The position numbers and the translations under genes are program-made. Below, piece by piece: positions 12,401 to 24,800 of a stretch of DNA of 64,000 nucleotides. The notes under the pieces were generated by a model. That model saw nothing but the letters and a program-made list of their open reading frames with translations, did not search any database and was not told the origin of the DNA. Source of the stretch: Theobroma cacao (Eukaryota; Streptophyta; Magnoliopsida; Malvales; Malvaceae); NCBI RefSeq assembly GCF_000208745.1, contig NC_030850.1:35298041-35362040 (forward strand), given 5' to 3'. Numbering within the stretch: position 1 is the stretch's first letter; the number at the start of each line of letters is the position of its first letter.

Positions 12401-15400
12401 TTTCTCTTTTGCCATGTTTCGTTCCAACAGAACCTGTCTGGTTCCAAGACTAACTGGATAATCTAAAACCATGGTTTTGATGATTAATGTCACTCTACTT
12501 TACAAGCTTGTCTTACTTTTTCCGTGGAACGGAGTCCTTGACACATTTATTTATGGTCACTTGGATGATAAATTAGGAAAAGGTTTTCATTATCGTTGCA
12601 GTAATAGATTAGAAGTATCCTTGAATAATTCTGATTTAATAAAAGCTTAGTTATGTCTAATCTTATCCAAGCCGCACTTGGATATTGGAATAAATCACAT
12701 GTGCTATACTACTATTAGTTGGTATCTACTGCTAAAAGGTCTTTTATTGACATATCATAAGCTGGAATTTTGCTCACATATTAATAAATTATTTCTTTAA
12801 TTTTGCTTATTTAAAATAAGTATTGGATTGGGAGATTCAGAGAGATTAAACGAGTCTTGAACTCTTCATTATAGAACAAGTCTTGATCTCAAGACCAAGC
12901 ATTGAATTTGGAGGTAAAAGGAACAAAGAGGATAAGTAGCAAGAAAGAATCCAATGAGATTTTGGATATGAATATATATAACATTACAAAGTATAAAAAC
13001 AACTCTCCCTACTTGTGTATATATATAAATTCAATACATTATTAATAAACAAATGTTATCATCTCGCTATAAAAAAATTTAAATATTCAAAATGTTAACA
13101 AATAAATATTCATAGTTTTATATATACATTGTTTTAAATAGCTTTTACTATGATTTGACAGGCCGGGAATTGAATCTTCAAGCTATACCCGTACTCATTT
13201 GAAATTTTGATATTGCCACACATAGATTTATAGCTATAGCTAGTAAATTAATTCATTGGGTGCAAGGAAAGAAGTCAAAACTCACTCTAATTAATCCCTT
13301 TAGCTTATCATGTTCGTGAGGATTTAAATTAAGCTATTTTATATACAAAATAATTAATTTATAGGAACAAAATTAAAAGGTTTGGTGATTGGATGAAGGA
13401 GAATCTAAATGGGAATGGGTCCTTTCCGGAATGACCGGTCCGCCTTATCCTCGTCTTCACGTTACTTTCGTCCCTCTCATCGAGTTTAGCCAAACCCTTC
13501 TCTCTCTCTCTCTCTTACAAACAACCCAACAAATGAAAACTACCTTAATATTAAAAACATGAGGTTCATTGTCCCCCCCTTTAATCAATATAAGCCAGCA
13601 AACTAAGAGATATCATTGTATATATAAAACTAGAAAATTTGCACGGTTGTAGTAAAACGAACCATCGTTTTCTTAAGCGGTCATCGTGCCCTTTGATCAT
13701 CTCCTTCACCTAGGTAAGGAAACCCAGGTTTTGTTCAACAACAACAGCTTTTCTTTGTGATATCTGAGCCTTTTTACCACCTCTTCATTCCATCAATTTT
13801 TCAATCATATATAGTTCATTTCATATTGTACTTTCACATGTGTGTATGTAATATTAAAATTACATTGACGCATATTTAATCGATGCAATCTTTGAGGATT
13901 TTAATTGATTGATTTATATTTTAAATTGTCGGTAACATTTGATTGATTCGTAATTTCATGTCAATGGTTTTATGATTAATTTATTTGAAATCGTTTTACC
14001 GTCAATTTTATCAAATCTAAAACAGCGTAGAGTTCACGGAGTTTACGGAGACAATTTCATTTAAAAAAATGAACCAACCAGTTGAATCTTGTGAAGAGAA
14101 GAAGAAGTTTAAGTCTTCAAAAAATTGAGACATAGTCTTCCCTTTAGAAAGAAGATGAAACGAATGAAAGAACTTAGAAAAACTGATGGAGCTTTGGTCT
14201 AAATGCAACACTAATACTATTTTAATCAAACCCCTTTTTATTAAACAAATCAAAACCCATTATCTTGTCCAAAATTAACAATTGTTTAAGTAAAGCTAAT
14301 CCATCAAGAGAGTGGACCACCTCAACGGGAGAAAAAAAAAATGGGGGCTTTCACTTCCATGTGAGGGGCACCTATTGCTTCGAATCTAGCATTTGTGTTT
14401 GCATGTTCTCACTCTCTAAGAAGCCGCTTTATAGCCAAAGTGGCTTGAGATTGTTGCACCCATTTTCTTTGTCCTCCATGGGACGGCCAATTGAAAGCTT
14501 TCATTCTTTAGTTAATTAATCGAACCACATCGAGCACTGGGAATTTTTTAGGGGCTAATCTGCCGACCAAAACTGAGGTCGCCATGTGATTTTGATGGCG
14601 ATTGTTTTGGAATCATTGTTGTCATCTCTTCACCTGCTTGTATGACCTCTTTCAATTCAAATAACTAAGTGCATATGGTATAGCATAATGTCAACGGCTT
14701 CATTTCCACATTGATTGCCAAATCCAGGGTTTTTTCATTTCAACCTATTGCTTCTCTTTGAGCAATCATTTTCAAATGAAATTTTTGTTCAAGGCTGGAA
14801 GTGACCCTTTTTCAGAATTCATTGTCTTTCCATTTCTCCATCTTAAATCTTTGAGTTTTTCAAACCTTTTTAACATAGTTTTCGACGATCTAGCTACCTT
14901 CGGAACCCATAAAAAATGGGTAGGGCAATCAATTAATTATGATTTTAGCATCCTAGAAACCTTTTTGGTCTTAATAATTTGTGCTAGGACAAGGTATCTG
15001 AAGTTCCTTTTGATTAATTTACAGGACAATAGGTTTGCAAGTGAGCCTTTTTAAATCACTAAAATGGTAATAAAAACATTATCCATACCTAGAAAATCAA
15101 CTCTTTTATAAGGCAACGAAGTACAACTGAGAGGGGGGTCGGGATTCTTATATAAAATTTGGTTCCAACATATAGGGGAGTGCTGATTATTGTTAGGAAC
15201 CTTCTGCAAGTAATATTTTGATTTCGATTGGAACAATTTTGGTAGATGGGCACTTGGAAAAATGTAGTTTTAATATTAAGAAAAAGATGGTTATAACATG
15301 CACATTGATGTGTGATGCTCACGCTAAGAGAAAAATTGTCTCTCCAACGACAAAGTATAATGATAACTTTGAGAGAAGTCACCTTTTTTTTTTTTCTGCT

Positions 15401-16949
15401 GTCTTTTGCATTCTTAAAAGGCTATAGAGAGAGCATTTCTTTTGCATTCTATCGCTGTTTGACAAGGAAACTGAATATTTAAACAAAAGAGAAACAGCAT
15501 GATTGCTTTCAACATGGCTATTGCTAAAACAGTAGAGAAAAAGTACAGTTTTCGTGCCATGGCTTTCGACAACTCATTAAAATATGGGTTGAAACCAGCT
15601 TGGAGGACACTGAAATGATGGGATATTTTAAGGTAGCAAATCTACCCAAAAAGAGGGCTTTTGCCTAATGTTCTCAAAACAATGCCCAACGTCTCAAGTG
15701 TGTACCTTGGGTTTGAACAAGACTTCAGGGGGGAGAGCAAAATTAATTGGCAGCAAAGTCTGCAAGGGATCTTATGGTTTTTAGCAGAAATACTTAATTA
15801 GTTAAGCATTGAAATGTATAATTACTCAAGGCTAGGCCGGTTTAGCCCAAATGTTCATTTTAGGCTTTAAGGCTAGGCCTAGTTGGTTATGAGCTACAAC
15901 TAGGAATAAACTTTTTGGCTCTGTAATTGCAAAACCTATGTCAAAAAAGCACTTCTTACAAAATTTTATTTTGTAACCAAATCAATCGAGCTCAGACTTA
16001 GAAGTGTTGCTGAGTCCTATCTCTGTCTTAATACCCTTTTGGGCTTATGGAGTCTGGCGCTTGGCTCAATTGGATTGGGTTAATGGCATCTGACCCTTGC
16101 TCAAGAGCTAGAAAAGGTGCTTCGAGTCAGGCCTACAGCATGGGATATATAGATCAAGCGATGAGCTCCAAATTCAGAGGTTTCATCCACAAGCAACATT
16201 CATGCAAAAATATCTAGTCGGCATTTTTGAATTGGAATGGATAAGATGCTGAATTTGGTTAATAGAAGAAGGTTCCAATTTCCAACTGTTTATGAGCTTA
16301 GCAAGGAAAGCGAAAGTGGGGTGATGAGAAAACCAATCATATATTAACAAATGGAGATAGAAAACGTGAACATTTCAAACTCATGTCTTTGTATTTTTGC
16401 CAATGATAGTGTCAAGAATTCTTGGGGTTGTCACAAAAGCTGCTGTTTCTGGTGGCATTGCTACTGTGCAATGTAGCTTTGAAAATTAACCCAATGACAA
16501 AACTTCCGAAGAGGCTATGTATGGACGAGACAAAGGATGGAGGACCCATACCCAAAAACTTGTCTTAGGCTTCTTGTGAGCAGTGTGGGCGTCGATGTGG
16601 ATGTGAGGATGACAGAAAGGACGGAAGACAGGGACCAGCATTGATACCGGTAGAAGGAACAATCCAAAAAAACTTCTTACAAACTTGGAACTTAAGGGTC
16701 TACTTCAGTTTAAATTCTGCCCCATTGCTCACACAATCTGCTTCAATTCTGCTTTAATCATATGGCTATGGTGTTATAGAAAGCTCTATCAGGGACTAAA
16801 GCTAAATTACAGAGCTGTACTTTCAACTCATTACATTTAGACCAAGCTTCGAATGATAAGGTTGTAGTTCTAGACAGAACATTAAAGAAAAAGAATTATG
16901 GGTACCTGGAGAATATTCATGATTAAGCTTTATTGACTTTTCTCCAGCT
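9471..16949. other. Gene-poor AT-rich interval
   Basis: No protein-coding gene, tRNA or recognisable miRNA precursor was found. Open frames are under 100 codons and match no domain I know. The sequence is AT-rich with short CT runs (13500-13515), poly-A/T tracts and a small TA run near 11136-11145. Some stretches around 15.1-16.7 kb look less AT-biased and could be relics of mobile DNA, but no termini were found. Confidence 0.5.
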
Positions 16950-17540
16950 TCAAGTTGTACCTGCGGCCATCATTGATCGAAATTCTTTGAAGTCCACAAA
17001 CCCATCTCCATCCTTATCAACACCTCTGATCATGCGTTTGCACTCTTGAAGGCTACACTTTCTGAATCCAAGGCTAATCAGAACCTTACTCAACTCTTTG
17101 GCAGAGATTAACCCGTTCTTGTCAGTATCAAAGATGTGAAAAGCATCCATGAGGTAATCTTCCTCGCTATTGCTACAGATTGCTCCTTCCGTGTTAACTG
17201 CATGCATAAACTCATCCAGGTCGATGAAACCATCTCCATTGAAATCCATTTCTCTGATCATTCCTTCAGCTGCTTTGAAGGCTGTAGACTTTTCATGTCC
17301 AAGGCACAAAAGCACTTCACGGAGCTCTAAGGAAGATATCTTCCCATCCCCATTTGCGTCGATGACTTTGAATACTTGTCTAAACTGACCAGACAGTTCC
17401 ATGGCCCCAAATGACGATGTTGTCAAATCAAAACTTGACGACAACCTGCGAAGGTTTCTTCTCTTGCATCGTTTGACATGAAGAAACAGTTTCGCTCTCT
17501 TGTACAGAGAGATCCAACAGGCTTTGCAAGAACTTAGCAT
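16950..17540 (-). CDS. Calmodulin-like calcium-binding protein (CML), four EF-hands
   Basis: Single-exon gene of 196 residues from the ATG at 17540. The frame is open for 37 further codons upstream but has no ATG there. Four canonical EF-hand loops occur at residues 61-72 (DANGDGKISSLE), 99-110 (DFNGDGFIDLDE), 138-149 (DTDKNGLISAKE) and 175-186 (DKDGDGFVDFKE). Each has Asp at position 1 and Glu at 12, so all four should bind calcium. The loops sit in two pairs joined by an acidic linker. The first 45 residues carry two Cys (C5, C8) followed by a strongly basic stretch (KRCKRRNLRR), suggesting membrane or nuclear attachment; this is inference. CMLs relay calcium signals to target proteins. A shorter start at Met47 would still keep all EF-hands. 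I cannot assign the Arabidopsis number. Confidence 0.88.
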   Translation of the reverse strand: MLSSCKACWISLYKRAKLFLHVKRCKRRNLRRLSSSFDLTTSSFGAMELSGQFRQVFKVIDANGDGKISSLELREVLLCLGHEKSTAFKAAEGMIREMDFNGDGFIDLDEFMHAVNTEGAICSNSEEDYLMDAFHIFDTDKNGLISAKELSKVLISLGFRKCSLQECKRMIRGVDKDGDGFVDFKEFRSMMAAGTT

Positions 17541-18802
17541 AATCCAAAGAGAGAAACAAAGAAAATAACTGGTAAAAAATGAAAGGCAAGTTATGTTGGA
17601 GCTGAAAGTTATGGCTGTTTTCAAGAAGCTTAGTAATTTGTCACATAGCAATCATTTTATGGGGTACAATACCATGCACAAAGACCAAATGATCCCCTTC
17701 TGGAAAGGATAATCTCTTTGCCTTTTATCTTGAAAATTCGATAGAGAGCAAGGGCATGGATGGAGGATCAAGGATTATGACAGTCTCCTTTTAACGTTGA
17801 GTTGATCAAGTCTTGTCTGGTGGATGCCAGCTGAATTCATAATATAGCACAACCGAAAGGGGCCGGCATATTTCTTTTTCAACTACCCTTGTGTTTGTTT
17901 TTACACGTCGTGGCCTCCGCAGCAAGGGGAGCGATTGGCTCCAGTTCTTTTTTGGAAGGCAGGCTGTTATGAGTTCCCGTTTGTGTCCCAAAACTCGAAT
18001 CCATTTGGTGAGGAGGAATAATGGTAACCGCTGTTTCTCTCTTTTCTTGATGATTTGGGATTTCACTAATCCCAAATAAAGCAAAGACAAAGCTCAGATT
18101 ACCCCTAGTTTCTACACAACAGTAGGCAATCAATCTTGGAGAAATTTTGTTTGTTCGATTTGTAAAGAAGCTGGGATCATTGGTTCCGAAACAGAACTCC
18201 TAATTCTGTTCCCTAGTACCAACAACGGACGACAACATTTTTCTAAAAGTACATTTCCTTTTCCTAGTCTCTATCTGTCCAAAGATAAAATCTAGAAAGT
18301 TTAAGTTAAACAGAAATCATCTTTTTTACCTGTCTCCCACATTCAAGATAGGAGTTGCCTGGAAAGGCAGAAACTGTCCAATTGCTTTCTGAACTTTCGG
18401 GGCTACCAACCTCAAAATTGAATTGAAGTTTCTATACAACAAGAGGAGGTCTTCAATCTCACGTATTTAATAAGATAATTTTCTTACAGAAAAAATCATG
18501 TTCTGAAACTCATTTGACAGGAAAAAAAATTATTTTTTGACTACCATACAACACAAAATTCCCCCGATGATGATATCTATAAAATTCTGAAGAGAGTGGC
18601 TGTTCTCTCACATAAACTACAGCATGTTCAGAAGCACTAGCCAATTCAAAACCAACTCTAACTCTTCATACACTGAAAACTATACTTCCGGTAAACAATT
18701 ATTATAAACTAAAGAAGAAAATGGAAAACTATGGAGTTAGATAAGAGGAAAAGAGAAACATATATATCATACATCCAAAACAGAGTCCATATTTCGCCAA
18801 GA
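17541..18802. other. Intergenic between CML and BIG genes
   Basis: Contains the CML promoter and leader and the BIG 3' UTR. Two overlapping minus-strand open frames (17806-18133) have no recognisable domain, and neither is supported by context. Confidence 0.5.
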
Positions 18803-21800
18803 TCAACATGATCGAAGCAAAACGGGACCCACAGAGGAGCTCAGCATATCACTGAGAGCTACCTGGACCTCATTCGAACCATGCTCACAACTTATCAAGC
18901 TTGAAAGAAGTGGGAAGAACAGAGGTAAGTTCTTCTCGAACAAAGTGTCTCCCAAGCTACAAATGGCCTGGAGAGTAGCCACAATAAGAGGTGCACGGGC
19001 AGCCAATTCCCTTCGTTTTCCAGAACCTAAAGGAACCAACCATTGGGTTTGCCCATTGAGAGATGTTTCAGAAGTCTGTCCAGAGCGAGCAGTTTCCAAA
19101 TAAAACAGTAACACCTCCCGGCAAAGATCAACAAGATGTGACTCAACTTCATCCTCCTCATACCTAGGAGGCCTATCCAATATCAGATTCTGCAAGAAAG
19201 TTAGGCAAAATTGATACGACTCATTCTCCAGACGTAATAGTGGAGGATCCTGCATTTGGGTCATGGGACCAAACTCTTGAAGCTTGGAACGTAGTGTAGT
19301 ATTGTTGTTGATCCTGTGAGCATGGGATGCAACATCATGCATAGCATCAAAGAGGACTAAGGTGTTCTTAGCTGAAAGGTGAGTTCGATACATGTTATAA
19401 ATTTCCATCACCGCCTGTCAAGAAAATAAGAACAGCAAAATCACACCCAAGAGTCGAATTAGACCATTTCAAACTCAAAATAAACATATTTTTTAGTTAG
19501 ATATTCGGGCAAATATAAAGGAAATGAAAAAATGTAGGGTCAATTAATACTTGCTAATTTTGAAAATTTGCAATTTTAAATACAATCTTCAGAAAAATCA
19601 GCCTACGTTCTATAACTCTGACAATTTCATTAAACCTTTATAAAGTCCAAACGCTTGGGAGGAGGACTTAACTCCAGGAAGTTAAATCAGACAAATCATA
19701 CTAGATCCAAAGCCATAGTCTAAGATATGGAAAGCAATCCATAGTTGCACTACTTCACTTTCCATCAGCATAGGATACACCCATAAATTAATTCCAACAG
19801 CAAATTGTCTTAAAAGGACTAAAAAGATTTAAATTCAGACAGTTTCAAATATCTTTACACAATAACTTAGCACTCTAATTTTAAAAATTTCAAAGAAAGA
19901 AAGACAAATACTATTCCCAGCACATCCATTTTTACTGACCCTGAAAAAACTCGTCTAAGTCCAGAGGTGTCAAAAAGCACTAGAAGAGACAAGTGCCCAA
20001 AGGCTTATTGTTTATATCACAAATGCCATTAAGCATTAGCAATACCTTTTGCAAGTCTGAACCCTCCCTCAACTCCAAAATGATATTAAATTAATTAAAG
20101 AAACAAAGAACTGAAAGACTGTATTTCCATTCTATTTCTTTACTAGTTTATGATATGAGAAAAGGTTTTCTAATCATTATTCAAAATTAAGATGAAAAGT
20201 CTACCTGTATCAATAAAAGCTGAACAGCAGCTCGGCACTTAGCATCAGATAAAGAAGCATAAAGACGCTGTGTTCTCAGGCTCTCTGAATCATCATGAGG
20301 TGTGTCAGAACCAGCAGACACCTCATTACTTTCGCCGTTCAAAGCATGTTCATTGCTTCCAACCATGCTATCTCCACTAACAATGTAGGAAAAATCAGGA
20401 AGTGTTGCATTAGCTGCTTCTTTTAAAGAAGAAACTACTTCCAGCCACTTTTCCTCAGAAAAAAGATCACCCGCATTGCTCATCAAACGGACAAATGCAG
20501 CAATACCAATACCAGCTAGGCTTTGGTGGGGACGCTTGATGAAACTTACAAGTAAAGAGAGAACCTTTCTCAAAAGTGGATTGACAGTATTATAAAAATT
20601 CACAAAAAGATCTACAACTAATTGGAGTGCCAATGTACATGTCTCATAGAGCCATGCATCTTGATCGAGTTCACCCACATCATTAACAATTCCCTGCTCA
20701 GGTGAGTCACCACCTGATGGATCAATAGCATGACGCACATAGTCAAATATTGGAAAAAGGACAGATTCGAACACCCTTTCCCACAAAGGCAGTGAGAAGA
20801 GGTGACCATGGTTGCGCAAAGTTTCAAACAGCACTTGCAAAGCACTCTTCCTAATTTCTGGCCTAGGGTCAAAGCTAAGTTCTGATAAACCTGCACAGCA
20901 AAATGTGATGTAGGTTTAGAACAGAATGCATTTCTAAAGTTTGAAGATAAAAAACTCAAGCAAATCCAAATGCCTTGTAACATTAAAACAACTAGTTCAT
21001 TTTTCCTTACCAGCCAACAAAGGAAACCAGAAATAGAGATGACCATCCTTATCCATTAGCTCTCCATTATCTTGTCTTCCATCTTTTCCCTTGTGGGGTG
21101 AAGACGGAGAAATCTTCCCAGATTCCTTATCCTTACTCTTTGATGAAGAGCCAAGATCCCCTTCTGCAAGTTTCGTGGCACAGAAACGTAGAAAAGCAAT
21201 TGCATTGAGGCTGATGTCTTTGTTGAATCTACTATTGGTGAATGCAATTAAGCAGTTCACACAATCTGTGAATGTGGTTGTTTCAGTTTCAGTAATGTAT
21301 GGGAAATAGTCTCGAATAATCTTCTCCATTATTTCAAAGGCTAACAGTACAATGTTTTTGTGATCGTCATAAGCTGCAGTAGTGAAAACCTGAAAAAGAT
21401 TTATCAGTTCAGTAATAAATTGATCAAAGATTAAGGTGTCAAAAGCTAGGGGATCAATATGATAGTTATTAAAAATTCAATACCATGAACATGCTCTTCC
21501 ACCCTGATTTGACATGATTGACACGAGATAATACCATCTGTGAGACACATCTGATGATTAATTCTCGGATTTCAACAGCACTACTCTTACGCATAACAAT
21601 GACAAAAGGCTTCATAAATTCATTCTGAAAATTGTAATTAGCCAACTCTTCTCGCTCCAAAAATTTCATCGATAGCTGCCGTAAAGAGTCCATAGCAAAA
21701 ATTGCAATTGACAGGTTTTCAGAACAGCCAATGGTCACAAAGAAATCAGAGAGTACAAGCCAGATGCTTGACCATACAAGCCTGATCCGGTTCATGTTAT

Positions 21801-24800
21801 AGTGCCTGTCAATTGATCACAAAATTTACAGTTAGAAACTATACACAAATATACTGCACTAAGTACACCAAAGAAAGAGAAGTGGAATGATTCTTACGCA
21901 ATCTCAACAATCTTTGTAAGGCTAAAAACCCGAGGATCAGATGTAGATCGCAACTCCTCCATGGACACCTTGCATAAAGCCTTAACAAAATCTATGATAG
22001 CCTCACTATTCAATTTTTGACTACGTGTGAATATACGATTCATTTCAGAGCTTCCAACTTGCTCTAACATGTTGAGATTAGAGACTAAATTGTTCATCTG
22101 TTCAGATGTGACTGCCCCAGCAGTATTGCCTCCAATACCAGCACTATCATATGAGCCCCTCATCACAGCAGCAGCAGCATACTGAATTCTTCCTGGTCCC
22201 TTCTTCTTTAAAACAGGAAGGACAGCTGACTTAGCTTGCTTAGATTTTTCTGACTCATTCTGAGGAAAAGCAAAGAAAGTGGCATCTGGAGGAGCACCCT
22301 CTCCCAAGAGATGTAAATGCTCAAACCGGGACACACATGTCAAAATATGCTCCCAAGCTTCTTGTAAATAATTTCCATCTTCATCTGCAATTGTAACTAT
22401 TGCCTATTAACAATGTAAATAGCAAATTCCATGTTAGATCCACAAGCAAATGGAAGTTTGCTTAGAGTTCAAAAATAAACTGTTCAGAAATTTTAAAGTA
22501 AATGGATCTCGTTAACGAGTGCATTAAGGCCACTTCTTAAATTCTCTATTCAAAGAATAACTTCATTTAATACATGAAGAATAATTGCATTCAGTTTGGG
22601 CTAGCCAACCATTCATTTTCATCTCTATACCAAAGGTTACAATGAATATCAGCAATGGCTAAAACAAAATAAAGTGTTCTTACTGATGTGAATATACTGC
22701 GTCACATAGTTTGCCAGATTACAAGCATTAGAAAGGGGTATAATAAAAAAGAAAAAATCACACAAATTAAAACAATATAGACTTTTTTAGAATACGAATA
22801 AAAAAAGATTACTAACAACATATTCAGGGCAGATGAGCAAATTACCAACCTTGATTGCATCTATATTTTTCTGCTTGATATCTGCAGGAGAGTGCAGCGA
22901 AGTAAACTTTGCTAATGAAGTCACAAAAGCATCTCTATGAGTCTTCATGGACATCACAGCAGTCACATGGATTGCATAACGGAAGCCTTCAAGACACAAT
23001 GCTATCACTACTTCATCATCACTTTGGTCAAGAGGCACACTGAAGGCAGCCAACATAGGAGCCCAGCATACCTCAACCATGAATCTGAGAATCACCACAT
23101 CTGTGGCTGCATAATAAACTGACCTACATATTGCCAATAGAATGGAAATCAAGGGGTTATCAAAAACAAAGTTTCTTCTTCAAACAGGAAATGCCACATT
23201 TCAGGAAATGTGTTGCTAACTGGGGAGGGGGGGGGGGGGGGGAAGAGAAGAGAGAAATCCCATTAAAGTACCACAAGGTTAAAGTGAAAAATATCTAAAT
23301 TAGAATAGAATATAATACTTGTAACATCTCAACACATTAATGAAGCTTAAACCATTAAAATATTGAATGAAAATACCATCAAAATTTCAGCCAATTCTAG
23401 AGACAAAGATAGGATGGGTTAGTAGAGCATCAATATAAAAGCTTAAAAACCAGTTGATCTTACTCAGATTTGCGAGCTTTCTCTTTAAATTGTTCTTGCA
23501 TGTGCCTGATAAGATCATCACTGGTCTCCATATGCTGGTCTTCATCACGCTTACGTATTACAATATTCAAGATACTGTCCAAACCTAATATTTTGGAGTT
23601 CACTGACTGCTTCTGTTGCACAGACAAATCATCTTCTTTCATTTTGATCTCATTTCTTGATATCCGTTCAAATAATGATCTCAAGTACTCTTCTGGCAAA
23701 TCTTTTCCATCATCTATGCCACGATTGTTTCTTATGAAATCATCAGCTGACATCTGCATATTTCAATTTAGGAAAAGGGGGAACTTCATCAATATTCTTG
23801 CACTAAATGTCAATAGAATCAGATAGAGAATATATATGCACCTTGTTCTTGACCATAGGGTTATGAGCATCGGTATTGAGCATTATGACAGAGTAAGCAA
23901 GAACATAAGCTGTATCAGCACTGATGAAAGCCTTCGGGTTACATTTGCAGTACCGTTCAGCAAACTTTTCCATGATTCGATCAATCTTTTGTGCCTCACC
24001 AGGCAATCTAAAACCTTGCAAAAAGGCTCGGATTGCCTCATCAAACTCCATGCCTTGAAAGTCAAAGGAGTCAACATAGGCATGCATCACTTTAAGTGAT
24101 AAATCCTCCCTTTCTCCAAGATAATCACCAATCAATGTTTTGTTCAGACCAGAAGCATTTTTTAGAAAAGCAGCTATCTCCTCGGGGGAGTCACCAACCT
24201 TATTTGCTTTAATTAGAAATTCAATCCCTTTCTTAGGTTTCCGATTAAAAAGAGATATACCTTCCTGCCACAAATTTTAAATTGGATGTCATGAATGATG
24301 ATCAGCTAAATGATGACAAAGTTAGACCAGTTTACCATACATCATCTATGTAACATACCTGAAGTTCAAGCTTGTAAGCTCGACGTTGCTCAATTGTCAA
24401 AACATCAGACGCTTCACTAGAGGCTTCAGAATGAGAATCTGATCCTTCAACAGGCTCATCCCCATTCCCATTTGCCATGAGGACATTTCCAGGATCAGGA
24501 CTATTCTCAACTACTTCAAATCTCTTGGTAGAATGAGAATCTGGAATACGCAACTGTTTGTTCATCCAGTCTCCCATTGATTTTAAAATAGCCACTAAAC
24601 ACTTCATAGCTTCAAGTTTCATGGTTGCTTCCTGGGGTGGCAACAGTGTTGTAGCTGTGCCAGGAGGAACACCTTGAGCTGTTTTCAGAAGTCCATTGAC
24701 CATTCTGGAAAGAACCATAATGACAAAATGAGAAATATGCAAAAGTTATTAACTTCTACCAAAAAAATATGGTGTTATTGTTGATAACATAATAAGAGTA

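Noticed and set aside
9471..16949. Search for miRNA precursors and CRISPR-like arrays
   Set aside because: No mature sequence of the conserved plant miRNA families I know was seen, and no spaced direct repeats. CRISPR is not expected in a plant nuclear sequence.
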